This document shows positions 1 through 9,493 of a stretch of 64,000 nt of DNA, in pieces. The notes beneath the pieces were generated by a model, which made no database searches, was not told the DNA's origin, and was given only the letters and a program-made list of their open reading frames with translations. Source of the stretch: Symsagittifera roscoffensis (Eukaryota > Xenacoelomorpha > Acoela > Convolutidae); NCBI RefSeq assembly GCF_963678635.1, contig NC_087063.1, positions 32,314,599 through 32,378,598 on the forward strand, in the 5' to 3' direction. A program made the position numbers and the translations under genes. Positions within the stretch are counted from its first letter, which is position 1. The number at the start of each line of letters is the position of its first letter.

Positions 1-1943
1 CCCTCCGGATTCGTTCTGCGTTGCTTTTATGCTGTTTGAATTAACTGGGAAGGGTATAGGGTCCTTTCCTTGACCCCTCCGGATTGAAGTTAAGGCACTT
101 ATTTGACAATTCACACTAACGGTGAAGGGTCTTATCACTTGCCTAATTTCGACTCTATTATGGTTGTCTTGTGCCTTCAGCCCTCCCTTTTTGTCTAGAA
201 CTGTCCTAAGTTACTTAGTTCAATCGCTATCAACTTTTGGTAGGGGTATAAGGGTTTTTCAGAAAAATTTATAAAACGTGATGGGTGTACCCCTCCGGAT
301 TTGTGTAATTTGCTAAAAACAATCTCAAAAAATTTTCTCGCTCGCTTTTCCGAAAAATTTCTGAACCTATTAGTAAGCTCAGCTAATTTCTGATCTATTG
401 GTACCAAGATCAACTCGATATGATCAGTAGTTCCATAGTTATTAACCAAAACGTCTTTTTTCCGAACTCAAAAAATTTTCTCTCTTATAGGTTCCGCCTA
501 ACTTTTTCCGCAAATCTGGTCCTTTCGACCTAAAAATTATTGATCCGAGCTCAGAAGGCCTATACTCTTCTAGTTCTAGACCCGATCTAAAACGCTATTG
601 TAGAAAAAATTTGCGAAAAACTATGCTACCTGGACCCCTCCGGATTGATGAATCCACCAAATCAAACACGTTATGTTCGATTTCTCTGCAACCCGGAAGG
701 CTTTCGGGTAGCGGATTTTAAGACTTGTAGATTCACTAGTGGACGTTGTCCGAACAACTATTTTTACTGTCCTACCTCAAAAATTTCAAAAAATTTTCTA
801 AATTTTTAGTGTTTCTTACTATCAAAAATTGGGAAAATTTGGTTTTTGGTACCGAACTAGTTCCAACCACTTCCGAACTAAAGTTAACCGGTTCTACTTA
901 TTACAGTAGTGCAGTTACAATGTAACACACTAACTTAGCGCTTTTTTCCGTTTCAAAAAATATCGATATCTCAAAAATCGCGACTTGTGGGGGGATCAAA
1001 ATATCGCAATTTTGATCCTAAAAACCGGTCTGTTTTCGTTGTTTTTGACTGAAAATCGATATAAGACTATTAATATAGGCTATATAAGTAATAATATTAG
1101 TAATACTATACCCCTCCGGGTCTGTTTAATATCCGAATTAAGGTGCTTAACTCGGATATTCGCAGTTCGGTGAAGGGTCACTACAGTGCAGCACTGTCGA
1201 GCCCCCCACAGATTACTATCTTACTTTTTGTACCAAAAGGGATACAAAACTTGTTAACGATACCCAACAGTCGATTGTTGTTGTCGTTGAGCCCCTTCTT
1301 GTTGCTCCTTGAACTGCTTGCCGGATCGGTCTTCACCCAAGACCCTTCCGAATTGAGCGCAAATCAGCTGACCCTTCCGGATTGAGCGCAATTTATCATT
1401 AACGTGCTTAAATGCTCAAATAACCCTACAGTACAAGCCTCACAAACGGGCCTCAAAATTGATCGTAACGATCCTGACTGATATAAATGCCTGTAACAAC
1501 AATATATCTATCAACAACAAACGGGGGGGTTGAATCACATCTTGTCTGGGGGGATGATTTCTACTGATTTTCTACTTTTTTACTGTTTTTGGTTTTTTCG
1601 GTAATTTTTTTATGTTTTTTGTTTTTCTTGGGTACTATACTACTTTTTGTTTGGTTTTACTTATATCTTTAAATGTTTTTGGTCACAAACCACTCAGGGG
1701 ACGAGGGGTTCGCGATTCCCCCCACCCTTCCTGGTTCATGAATTTTCGGTCTTAACTAGGTTAAAAAACTATTCACGGCAATCCGGAAGGCTTCCGCGTT
1801 CCGAACTACCCTTCCGCCCCGGCAGTTTAGGCCTATTAAGGGCGTTAATGTGAGCATCCGCTCGGCGCGGAGTGCTCGTTAACGGTTCCGCCGGTCATGA
1901 TGTTACGAAAGAATAACACCCAGGAGCGCCATAAAAACATACA
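1..1943 (-). mobile_element. GEb-1: 5' leader of a giant gypsy-class LTR element (fossil, runs off left edge)
   Basis: Non-coding, AT-rich DNA whose reverse complement matches the leader of GEa-1. For example, the block around 1690-1790 matches 7290-7380 inverted, and that around 1380-1430 matches 7676-7735 inverted. It carries many ACCC(C/T)TCCGG boxes, often paired with CCGGA(A/G)GG about 60 bp later. It adjoins the LTR at 1944-2863, so it is the start of the internal region of a minus-strand element whose gag-pol would lie left of the window. No credible gene is visible; short open stretches here look random. Confidence 0.8.
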
Positions 1944-2410
1944 TGTAACATTCGCCCGGAAGATACATATCGACGGATAACAAAACTAAGTCTTAAGACG
2001 ACTGGCTAGCGTCTAAACAGAGCTTTGCATGTTTTTCACCGTCTCTGCCAAGCCAGTACTTTTCGGTGGTCTTTCTTACATCGGGTCGACAAAAACGTTA
2101 CTGTTCTCCGGCTTCGACCAGAACGCTCAAATTAACTGAATTACATGCAAAAATAGTGAGCTCATGAATGGGTCTCAGTATCCCCAGACCACGAGGTCAC
2201 TCCTAAAAACAGGGCTACTACTTATTATATTACTATTGTTTTTGTTCAGTAGATAAAAATCATCATCTCCATCGAAGATGGATCAACCCTTTCCCCCAAC
2301 TCCTAGCACCTCATCCTTGTCAAAACTAATCCAAATATCAGTTAAATTCAAGTCAGGACATGACAGGATGCTAAAAGTTTATGTGAGTTAATAAAAGTTT
2401 CCGTCCCGAG

Positions 2411-2477
2411 ACCCTTCCGGATTCTTGAATCCGCCGAATCAAGCTCCTTACTCTTGATTTCTTGCTAATCCGGAAGG
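2411..2477 (-). repeat. 67-bp closed-stem module inside the GEb LTR
   Basis: Starts ACCCTTCCGGATT and ends AATCCGGAAGG, which gives a closing stem of about 11 bp. An inner stem AATCAAG/CTTGATT is also present. It has the same length and ends as modules in the GEa and GEb leaders (634-700, 1724-1790, 7219-7285, 7290-7356, 7664-7730, 7890-7956, 8345-8411). Confidence 0.7.
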
Positions 2478-2512
2478 CTGGTTCTCACCCTTCACCGTTG
2501 TTGGCAACGGCC

Positions 2513-2544
2513 TTGCAACTATTGTAGCAGCACAATAGTTGCAA
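2513..2544. repeat. Perfect 13-bp hairpin in the GEb LTR
   Basis: TTGCAACTATTGT, a 6-base loop, then its exact reverse complement. It sits at the LTR position where GEa LTRs carry the CTTATCGTG hairpin, so a strong stem seems to be kept at this place with unrelated sequence. Confidence 0.8.
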
Positions 2545-2931
2545 CTCGGAACGTTCTCTGCTATTCTGTAGTTCGTTGTCGTTCTCCAATCTCGATTTTC
2601 GTACTGTTCGCAATCGCAGATAAAAGTTGTTCTGTTTTTCACTCGCTTTTTGTTAAAATGGCCGTTTCAGCATTTCTCAGAAATGTGACGTCATCATTCG
2701 AATTTTTGAAAATTTAAAATACTAGAATATTCTAGCCCTCACCGTTTGGCCAAACGTTCCAATAACGTCGCTAATCCTTCGAAATCATCAACTCGGAAGG
2801 CTTACTGCTCAAAATTCGAATCCTGCATAAATTGCATTTTGGCCATTCTGGTCGAATGTCACAATCATGGGTTAGTTCAGTCCCCTAAAGTCCAGTCAAA
2901 ATCCTTTTTTTTACCTTTATGCTGCGTCAAG

Positions 2932-3174
2932 ATGAGGAAAAACAACAAAGAGTGTACAAGCAAAGATTGCTTAAAACCTTCAGGACTGATAAATTGGATT
3001 AAATGTGATTGTTGTTCTAGTTGGTATCATATCAGTTGTGTAAATATTTCTCTTAGCGACTCTAAGAAAACCCAATGGTTTCAGTGTCCTTTATGCGTTG
3101 ATGTAAAATCTGTTAATAAAGCAACAATAGGTAATGATTTAGTGCTAGACAATTATGTTAATACAGCCATCTGA
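2932..3174 (+). pseudogene. PHD-type zinc finger ORF of the RLE retroelement
   Basis: An 80-residue ORF from the ATG at 2932; the frame is open upstream to 2746, but that part is LTR sequence. It shows the PHD pattern C-x4-C, then C-x2-C-x4-H-x2-C (CDCCSSWYHISC), then C-x2-C (FQCPLC), including the WYH core typical of PHD fingers. PHD fingers usually bind histone H3 tails. In a retroelement the finger could steer the machinery to chromatin or bind nucleic acid; that role is inference. The ORF stops at 3174, while a family-like sequence continues in another frame, so it is probably the N-terminal piece of a larger broken protein. Confidence 0.65.
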
Positions 3175-3316
3175 AATGTCCGAGTACTCAAGAGAGTACC
3201 AAAAGACTCGCGTGTTCCCTTGGCGGAAAATCTGTCGGACAAAATAAATGACATCGTCTACAATGTAGAAGATGTTACAAAATGGCTAATTTTTTTAACG
3301 TCGTTCTTGTTTTTTT

Positions 3317-5833
3317 TTGGAGCAACCGAAAAGAAGTGGACGCAAACAGACCACAAGCATGAGCTCTTTGATAAATAAAAAAATTCGAGCAAATGACGTG
3401 TCACTTCCAAAACCCCATCCCCAAGTTTCAAGCCCGCCTCTGAGTGACCTCGAGCAGAGAATAAAGTTAATAAGTAGTAAGCTCGATGAAGGAAATGTAA
3501 AGGGAGGAATAAGGCTTGCTGCTTCGGATGACAAAATAGCTCCTTTTTCAACTGATAACTATCAAAAATTGTTATCTAAGCACCCGCAGCGAGCCAAATT
3601 TGCAGCTCCAAATCCAGAAAAGTTGGATAGTTTTTTCGTAACCGATTTCGACCTATACAAAGCGATAATGTCCTTTCCAAACGGATCAGCAGCAGGTCCT
3701 GATAAAATATTTCCTCAAATTTTTAAAGATCTTGTTAGTAAGTCGAATGGCAGTGCAGGACTTAATTTTCTGAAATCGCTTACTAAGCTGATAAACCTCA
3801 TTGGAGATGGCAAAATACCGGAACCACTAAGACCTTTCTTTTTTGGCGCAAAGCTTATCGCCCTCATAAAAATAGACGGAGGGTTGAGACCGATTGCCAT
3901 AGGCAACACGCTGAGACGTATCGCGTCTAAATGCGCTGGAAGCAAGGCCCTCTCCGAGCGACAAAATTTTTTCGGAAACGTACAGGTAGGATGCGGTACC
4001 AAACGAGGAGCAGAAATAGCTGCGCACTCGTTTCGAAACCTAATTGAACGCGACGACAATCCAAAATGTACTGTTCTTTTAAAACTAGATTTTAAGAATG
4101 CCTTTAACTCTTTAAACAGAGAAACAATGCTGAATCATGTTTTTTCAAATCGCCCCGAATTATATAATTACACCCATTGCGCGTATGCTAAACCTAGTTA
4201 CCTTTTTTACGGAAGCTCTGTCATAATGTCAGAAGACGGAACTCAGCAAGGTGATCCTGAAGCCCCACCCCTTTTTGCGGAAACAATTCATACACTAGTC
4301 AAACAGTTGGAGTCGAAAATTAACATCTGGTATTTAGATGATGGGAATTTAGCCGACGACTATAAGGTAGTACTCCGGGACCTTAAAAACATTCTGAAAT
4401 CGGAACAAATTTACGGCCTGAGCTTAAACACTGAGAAGTGTGAACTTTGTTTTTTGGGACCGACTACTAGTACACAGTATAATTCAATTTTAACACAATT
4501 TCGAAAAATATGCCCCAAAATAAAAATAAAAACAAAAGAAGAACTCCTCATTTTAGGATCTCCAATCGGCGAACTGTGCCGAAAAGAATTACTCGACGAA
4601 AAAATTAGGGAGCTTGAAAAAATCTCGGATGTCATTGACAAACTAGACGCCCATTATGGTTTTTACCTCCTGAAAAATTGCTTTAGCATGCCAAAACTCC
4701 TATATTTTTTGCGTACGAGCCCTTGTTTTTTGCAAAATGATTTTTTGGAACGCTACGATAAATTACTAAGAAATTCGTTATGCAAGGTCACCAACGTGAA
4801 AATGGATGATAACCAGTTTTTACAAGCAGTTCTCCCGGCAGCCAAAGGTGGCTTGGGCGTTTCTTCCGCTCGTCTACTCGCTTTACCCGCTTTCTTAGCC
4901 TCAGCAGTAGGAGCGAAAGATGCCTTGAGCGAAATCTTTGGTTTGGAGCATGTGGATGGAACCTATGATGATGCGCTTAAACGGTGGTTTGACCTTGGAA
5001 AAATTGAAATGGCTCCGGAAAATGAAATCCAAAAAAATTGGACGGAGCCAATTTTTGACAGCGAAATTGCAGACTTGATTTTACGACTCGAACCAACGGA
5101 CGTGAAAAGGTTCAACGCGTTCCAAGATAGATTTGGATCCCAATGGTTGAACGTCTTCCCCTGCAAAAATTTAAGGTTAAAACTGTCGAACCAACAACTC
5201 AGAATTGCGATAGGACTTCGATTAGGATCAAAAATATGCGAACGGCATAAATGCGTGTGCGGAAAAGACGTTACCGAGGATGGTTGGCATGGTCTTTCTT
5301 GCCTCAAAAGTGCAGGGAGATTCTCTAGGCATTCAAACCTGAATGCCCTTATAAAGCAGAGTCTATCATCTACTCACATTCCGTCTGTTTTAGAACCACG
5401 ACACCTCTACAGGACCGATCAGAAGCGACCAGACGGTTTGACGCTCGTTCCATGGGCTGATGGTAAGCAGCTCTTGTGGGATGTAACGGTAGTAGACTCC
5501 TTAGCTCCTTGTAGGATTAATGCCGGGTCTGTTTGTAACCCTGGTACGGCTGCCGCTGAAGCGGAAGAGCGAAAAATTGACAAATATAAAGATCTTGTAA
5601 ATGATGGATATCTTTTTCAACCGCTAGCTTTTGAAATTCAGGGCGCGGCCGGCCCCAGCACAGAAGTTTTTTTGAGCAAGCTTTGTAAGAACCTAAGCAT
5701 ATGCACTGAGGAACCCAGAGCAGGCAGCTTTTTAAAACAGAGAATCTCCCTGGCAATACAGATTGCGAACGCCGCTTGCGTACTCGGAACAATAAATGAC
5801 AAAATAACTTTCGACGAAATTTTTTACTTGTAA
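3317..5833 (+). CDS. Reverse transcriptase with C-terminal restriction-like endonuclease
   Basis: 838 residues, open throughout. RT blocks in order: an AAGPD-like motif (about residue 120), LKLDFKNAFNSLNR (about 254-267, first catalytic Asp), QQGDPEAPPLF (about 308) and WYLDDGN (about 337-343, catalytic DD). The C-terminus has C-x-C-x9-H-x3-C (about 646-662), then KRPDG (about 703), WDVTVVDS (about 722) and K..KY (about 755). This is the zinc knuckle plus PD-(D/E)xK layout of the R2-group restriction-like endonuclease, and no APE endonuclease is present. It would nick the target and copy RNA at the nick. The family, with an upstream PHD finger, is common in invertebrate genomes as I remember it, but I cannot name its clade. 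The RT-endonuclease part looks undamaged; the N-terminal part lies in other frames. Confidence 0.8.
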   Translation: MEQPKRSGRKQTTSMSSLINKKIRANDVSLPKPHPQVSSPPLSDLEQRIKLISSKLDEGNVKGGIRLAASDDKIAPFSTDNYQKLLSKHPQRAKFAAPNPEKLDSFFVTDFDLYKAIMSFPNGSAAGPDKIFPQIFKDLVSKSNGSAGLNFLKSLTKLINLIGDGKIPEPLRPFFFGAKLIALIKIDGGLRPIAIGNTLRRIASKCAGSKALSERQNFFGNVQVGCGTKRGAEIAAHSFRNLIERDDNPKCTVLLKLDFKNAFNSLNRETMLNHVFSNRPELYNYTHCAYAKPSYLFYGSSVIMSEDGTQQGDPEAPPLFAETIHTLVKQLESKINIWYLDDGNLADDYKVVLRDLKNILKSEQIYGLSLNTEKCELCFLGPTTSTQYNSILTQFRKICPKIKIKTKEELLILGSPIGELCRKELLDEKIRELEKISDVIDKLDAHYGFYLLKNCFSMPKLLYFLRTSPCFLQNDFLERYDKLLRNSLCKVTNVKMDDNQFLQAVLPAAKGGLGVSSARLLALPAFLASAVGAKDALSEIFGLEHVDGTYDDALKRWFDLGKIEMAPENEIQKNWTEPIFDSEIADLILRLEPTDVKRFNAFQDRFGSQWLNVFPCKNLRLKLSNQQLRIAIGLRLGSKICERHKCVCGKDVTEDGWHGLSCLKSAGRFSRHSNLNALIKQSLSSTHIPSVLEPRHLYRTDQKRPDGLTLVPWADGKQLLWDVTVVDSLAPCRINAGSVCNPGTAAAEAEERKIDKYKDLVNDGYLFQPLAFEIQGAAGPSTEVFLSKLCKNLSICTEEPRAGSFLKQRISLAIQIANAACVLGTINDKITFDEIFYL

Positions 5834-6030
5834 CACTTGTATATTATATTATCTCGTGTCGAGTTGCGTGTTCTTATTGAAGAAGCGTAACCCGTATCGA
5901 TTTTAAATGAAAAGGACTTAAACACTTGACATCTTCTTTTATCATTATCACTTCCATATCTAGAAAATTCCAAGGATTTTGACTGGAATACATGATGAAG
6001 GGACTCATGACTGTAACCTCGGTTACTATG
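5834..6030. other. Unassigned stretch after the RLE retroelement
   Basis: AT-rich, with no ORF or recognisable repeat. Its first part is probably the 3' untranslated tail of the RLE element, and its last part may belong to LINE-T1. Confidence 0.4.
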
Positions 6031-6257
6031 ATACTTTTGACCTTCTGATTACCTCAAGAAAAAAGCAATAATCACTACCCACAAAAACCAAGCTCCAATA
6101 ATGCCAGCGACGAGAAAAACGATGACGAAACAACAAGCGATAAGTTTTGTAATGGTACCGAAAATGAAGAAGATAAGAATGTTGAAGCACCACCATCTGG
6201 AGTTTTGATTGATGAATCTAAAACAAACAGTGCAGCTACTCCAAGCGAAGAAAAACA
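6030..6257 (+). mobile_element. LINE-T1, first part (ORF1 region), interrupted by GEa-1
   Basis: 6080-6257 matches 35100-35287 of LINE-T2 (shared ACAAAAACCAAGCTCC, AAACAGTGC, CTCCAAGCGAAGAAAA). LINE-T2 continues without interruption into CCAAAAGGATGAGG, which in LINE-T1 resumes only at about 30622. GEa-1 therefore sits inside this LINE, and the two LINE halves lie 24.4 kb apart. The 5' edge is uncertain because the match fades before 6060. Confidence 0.75.
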
Positions 6258-7140
6258 TGTGCCATTCTGCCAGATGGCACAGCGCAACCTTCCGACGAAG
6301 CACGAAACAGAGAGAAAAGGCCTTAACAGCAAAAAAGTGCTTGAAAGGAGGGTCAGAATATTCTGGAATACTTATTTTTAAAATTTCGATTTTCAAGTTG
6401 ACATTTCTCAGAAATACGAAAAACGGCCATTTTGAGCCAAAAAGTGACGAAAATCAGAAAAACGACAGATATTGTGAAAACCAGTCGTACCAGAGACGGA
6501 AAATACGAAGCCTCTTATCGTGGCGACAACGCACGATAAGCCACTTGTCAACAGATATTGGTGGAGAAGGAGGCTTCAGTGGGGGAAGAAATACACCACG
6601 GAACCCTCCCGGGACACAAATTGGAAGAGATAAGAGCGTTATCTCAGGAATATTACGGGAGCGGAGGCTTGGTCCCCCAGAGACTGTTCTATGTGAAGGG
6701 ACTGTATAAACTAACTTTATTGCTACTGGAATGTCATAGATCTCTTTATTAACACCGTTATTGTTTGATATTTCAGAAAATGAGTAGCTAGAAAGAGGAA
6801 AGGGTCAATCCATCTCCAATGGACTTAATATAGAACTGTCACACAAAAACATATTAAAATAGGTTGTTCGAGCCGTGTTTTTAATGACAATCACGTAGTC
6901 TGAGGATCCGAGACTCAGCTATGTGGTTGTGTTCGCATGTAAACGAAAGCTGATCAAAAGTCGTTTGACTGATGGCCTAAAAATGGTAACTTTTTACTTT
7001 GCCCTAGACAGACCAGAAAATCAACTGGCAAGGTCGAGACGGTGAAAAGCGAGTAGGATTAAGGTAACTGACGCCTGCCAGTCGTTAATAGGTACTTTTC
7101 CTACGCTCCGTCGCTGTGTAGTATTTGGGCGAATGTTACA
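6258..7140 (+). repeat. GEa-1 5' LTR
   Basis: 883 bp, TGTGCC...TGTTACA, with TG/CA ends. It is near-identical to 29740-30621 and inverted at 35929-36813. It follows LINE-T1 sequence and is followed after about 12 bp by a TGG-starting candidate primer site. It contains the CTTATCGTG hairpin at 6514-6540. I could not place a TATA box or poly(A) signal with confidence. Confidence 0.9.
6514..6540. repeat. Conserved 9-bp hairpin in the GEa LTR
   Basis: CTTATCGTG, a 9-base loop, then CACGATAAG. The same stem occurs in the 3' LTR (about 29995-30021) and in the GEa-2 LTR (36528-36554). In GEa-2 the loop is almost wholly different while the stem is unchanged, which suggests selection on structure. 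Confidence 0.75.
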
Positions 7141-7152
7141 TAGACGTTTTTA

Positions 7153-7170
7153 TGGCGCTCCTGGGTGGGC
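7153..7170 (+). promoter_or_regulatory. Candidate primer-binding site of GEa-1
   Basis: TGGCGCTCCTGGGTGGG begins 12 bp after the 5' LTR, at the usual place and with the TGG that pairs with a tRNA CCA end. The same block is conserved next to the GEb-1 LTR (inverted, about 1917-1931), whereas the spacer between LTR and block has changed. I could not match it to a particular tRNA. Confidence 0.5.
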
Positions 7171-7218
7171 CTGTCAAAGGCATAAGACCATCGTGATCAG
7201 CAAGCGTTTCAGCGACGA

Positions 7219-7356
7219 ACCCTCCGCTCCGGGCGTATGCCCGAGTTAGAGGCCTTAATGACCATTATGGTACTAGGGGGAAGGTGCGTACCCTCCGTCC
7301 AGTACTATTTAGCTTTTTAACTTAGTTAACACCGAAAATTCCGGGGGCCGGAGGGT
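7219..7356 (+). repeat. Two adjacent 67-bp closed-stem modules
   Basis: Modules at 7219-7285 and 7290-7356, 4 bp apart. The second begins ACCCTCCG and ends CGGAGGGT, so its ends pair. The first begins the same way and ends in a weaker GGGAAGGT. Confidence 0.7.
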
Positions 7357-7663
7357 TAGGTGGGAAGTCATGAACCCGCTTGTCCTGAGGTCCCAGGACC
7401 AAAAACAATTAAAGAGAAAGCGTAAAACCAAACAAAAATAGTGTATAACCAAGAAAAAGCCAAAAATAAATTTATTTGAAAACAAAAAAGTACAAAAAAC
7501 AGTAAAAAATCCAAAAAAGACCAAAAACAGTAAAAAACATAAAGTGACAGTTTATATGTTATTTCCGGACGAGATGTGATCTGACCTTCCTATTTGTTGT
7601 TGTTTCAGATTGATTTATATCGTTTCTGATAGAAAGATTGTGTGTTTTGGTGAAGGGTTGGAT

Positions 7664-7730
7664 ACCCTCCCTCGAGTGTAATTTGAGTGTTTAAGCACGT
7701 TAATGGTGATTTTGCCGGTGGCCGGAGGGT
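7664..7730 (+). repeat. 67-bp closed-stem module
   Basis: ACCCTCC at the start and GGAGGGT at the end give a perfect 7-bp closing stem. The interior has a TTAA...TTAA centre. Confidence 0.7.
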
Positions 7731-7889
7731 AGAGTGGCAAGCTGATCAACGTGTTCCACACTCAACAGGGACATCAAGGACAACATCCGCAACGACTGTT
7801 GGGTATCGTTGAAGCAATTTTAGTATCGTTCGGGTACTATTTCATTAAAACTTAAGTGGTGGGGTGCACGATTGGCGCGGTCCGATTGT

Positions 7890-7956
7890 ACCCTCCATCG
7901 ATTACAAATTTCCGAGTTAAGGGTCTTAATTCGGGTATTTTGGTGCAAAGGAGGGT
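7890..7956 (+). repeat. 67-bp closed-stem module
   Basis: ACCCTCC/GGAGGGT closing stem, with an inner hairpin CCGAGTTAAG-GGT-CTTAATTCGG that pairs over nearly all of its 10 bp. Confidence 0.75.
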
Positions 7957-8344
7957 ATAGTACTATTCAATAACGACTACTAATATGTTATTATCCTTAT
8001 TACATATTACTTATCTCCTAAGTTAGACCCAAAAAACACCCAATTTTGTCGAAAATCATCGATTTTCGATCAAACTGTAGACCCCCAAATTTTTGGATAT
8101 CCGAGCTTTTCCGAACAACAAAAAGCTTTTATATAGGGAGTAGCTACGTAGTTCGATCCCCCTAACTAAAGAAACCGCGTGAGAAAAGACTCAGTAGAAG
8201 TTGGAAAAAACCAAAATTTTTCGGTCAAAAATTCGATAATTTTCTGAATTTTGTCAATCTGTTATTAGAGTTAGAGCAATAAAATTTTTTGCGTTAGGAG
8301 CGTGTTAGCATAACGTGCTCGGTTACTAGAGAAATTCTTGAGTA

Positions 8345-8411
8345 ACCCTCCGATTGGCTCCTTGGATAGAGCTAACGACTTAAGGATTGGAAAAGGAAGG
8401 AACCGGAGGGT
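8345..8411 (+). repeat. 67-bp closed-stem module
   Basis: ACCCTCCG/CGGAGGGT closing stem of 8 bp. An inner GCTC...GAGC stem resembles a tRNA D arm, but no T arm is recognisable. Confidence 0.7.
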
Positions 8412-8904
8412 CCAAATTTGATAGTTATTGGCCAAATTTTTGTCTCCAAACCAATTTTGATCCGGTTTTTTGCACTATTCCAGTGCCGTACAGGGCTACT
8501 ACGCTCGTTTCAATTATTTTTAGGCACTTTCGATAGGAATTGCGGAAAAAGTTTCTCAGAACCTATATAGGTGGTGAAAAAAGGCCATTTGGACAAACAC
8601 GTTTTTGGCAATTTCTCAAAGACTAGTCATCCGATCGGGATAATTTTGGTACCATAAGTCGACGTTTTGGACCAATTTTCCGGACCGCAACCGTTTTTGG
8701 GTTGATAATCTTGGAAGAGAAAATTTTTTTAGAATTTGTTGGTTCGGAGGGTCCAAATTTCAGGTAACCCTCCGAGCGGCGGAAAATTTTATCAAAACAC
8801 CTTTTCATCCAACTGGGAAGGTTGACCGTGTCAGCCAACCTAGTTTTAAGTCAGGTATACCGCTTTTGGAGACTTTATTGCGGTAACATAAACTTTTTTC
8901 TTGA

Positions 8905-9290
8905 TTTTTGGGGAACCCTCCGAAGTAACCCTCCGGAGTCAGCTAAACCCCTTAGCAACCCTCCTTAGTGGAAAAATTCCACGAGATCACCCAAAGAAGT
9001 TAAAACAGTCCCCCGTAGAGAACTTCGCTTGTTTTGACGCTTCCTGAGGTTAATTGAAGACCCTTCTGAGTGAGTTTCAGAAATTTGAAAATTTTGGAGG
9101 TAACCCTCCGAAGTAACCCTCCGGAGCACATTAAGCATCTTATTGACCCTCTTTAGTAAGTCTAAGGGGACCCTCCGAGGTAACTTGGGCGATTAAGGTA
9201 CCCTCCGAAGTAACCCTCCGAGGTAGGCTAAGTGTCTTAACAACCCTCCGGAGTGACTTAAATATCTTAGCAACCCTCCTTGTTAGGAGC
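8905..9290 (+). repeat. Degenerate cluster of AACCCTCCG(A/G)AG repeats
   Basis: At least ten same-strand copies of the box, several as doublets (CCCTCCGAAGTAACCCTCCGG), interspersed with CTAAG/TCTTA-type spacers. Here the boxes are tandem rather than paired with their complement, unlike the 67-bp modules upstream. Confidence 0.75.
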
Positions 9291-9493
9291 TTGAGGAAAC
9301 CTTCTGTGGCAATTTGGGAGACGGAAAATATCCATTTAATTAAGATCATATTAGGATATTAGGCGTGCTTATTAGAATCATAAGAGCCCATTTTGACCCG
9401 GAAATTCGTGATCAACTTTGGATTCTAGATCGGGTGTATCAGAAGTACAAGAACAAAATTTTTTTTTTTATCTGATTGTGATTTTGGTTGTGC

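Larger units (their letters stand above)
1944..2863 (-). repeat. GEb-1 5' LTR
   Basis: About 920 bp. On the minus strand it runs TGTGAC...TTACA; on the plus strand it opens TGTAACATTCGCCCGG, the same end as the GEa LTRs, and closes with a relative of the GEa LTR start (ATTCTG..GAATGTCACA). The first ~330 bp match 35596-35928 closely, and the middle matches GEa LTRs only weakly. It is therefore a separate, older-diverged subfamily. The flanking sequence to the right (2864 on) is outside the element. Confidence 0.8.
2864..5870 (+). mobile_element. Non-LTR-like retroelement encoding PHD finger, reverse transcriptase and restriction-like endonuclease
   Basis: A plus-strand unit with a PHD-finger ORF (2932-3174), a linking stretch (about 3176-3370) and a long RT-endonuclease ORF (3317-5833). 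The three pieces lie in different frames. The linking stretch reads, in the frame next to the PHD ORF, as a run resembling the segment that joins PHD and RT in this family (VPKDSRVPLAENLSDKIND). I infer one original protein with two frameshifts, one just after the PHD finger and one near the T-run at about 3310-3319. No poly(A) tail, LTR or target duplication was found, so both edges are approximate: the left edge is the GEb LTR and the right edge is somewhere after the stop at 5833. Confidence 0.6.

Noticed and set aside
5834-6030. Terminator or promoter between the RLE element and LINE-T1.
   Set aside because: No motif stands out from the AT-rich background.
6209-6709. 166-codon frame at the start of GEa-1, and its relative at 29741-30190.
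   Set aside because: It crosses from LINE-T1 into the LTR. The shared reading follows from LTR identity, not from a protein.
8345-8411. tRNA-like gene: 67 bases, 8-bp closing stem, D-arm-like GCTC/GAGC and a CTTAAGG loop.
   Set aside because: No T arm or conserved TTC, the anticodon stem does not pair, and sister modules lack these features.
1-9340. Long inverted repeats (1-1960 against 7130-9340) enclosing an RT gene, as if a 9-kb DNA transposon with terminal inverted repeats.
   Set aside because: The arms are leaders of two separate LTR elements in opposite orientation. The LTR edges at 1944, 2863, 6258 and 7140 and the LINE-T1 flank explain the pattern.
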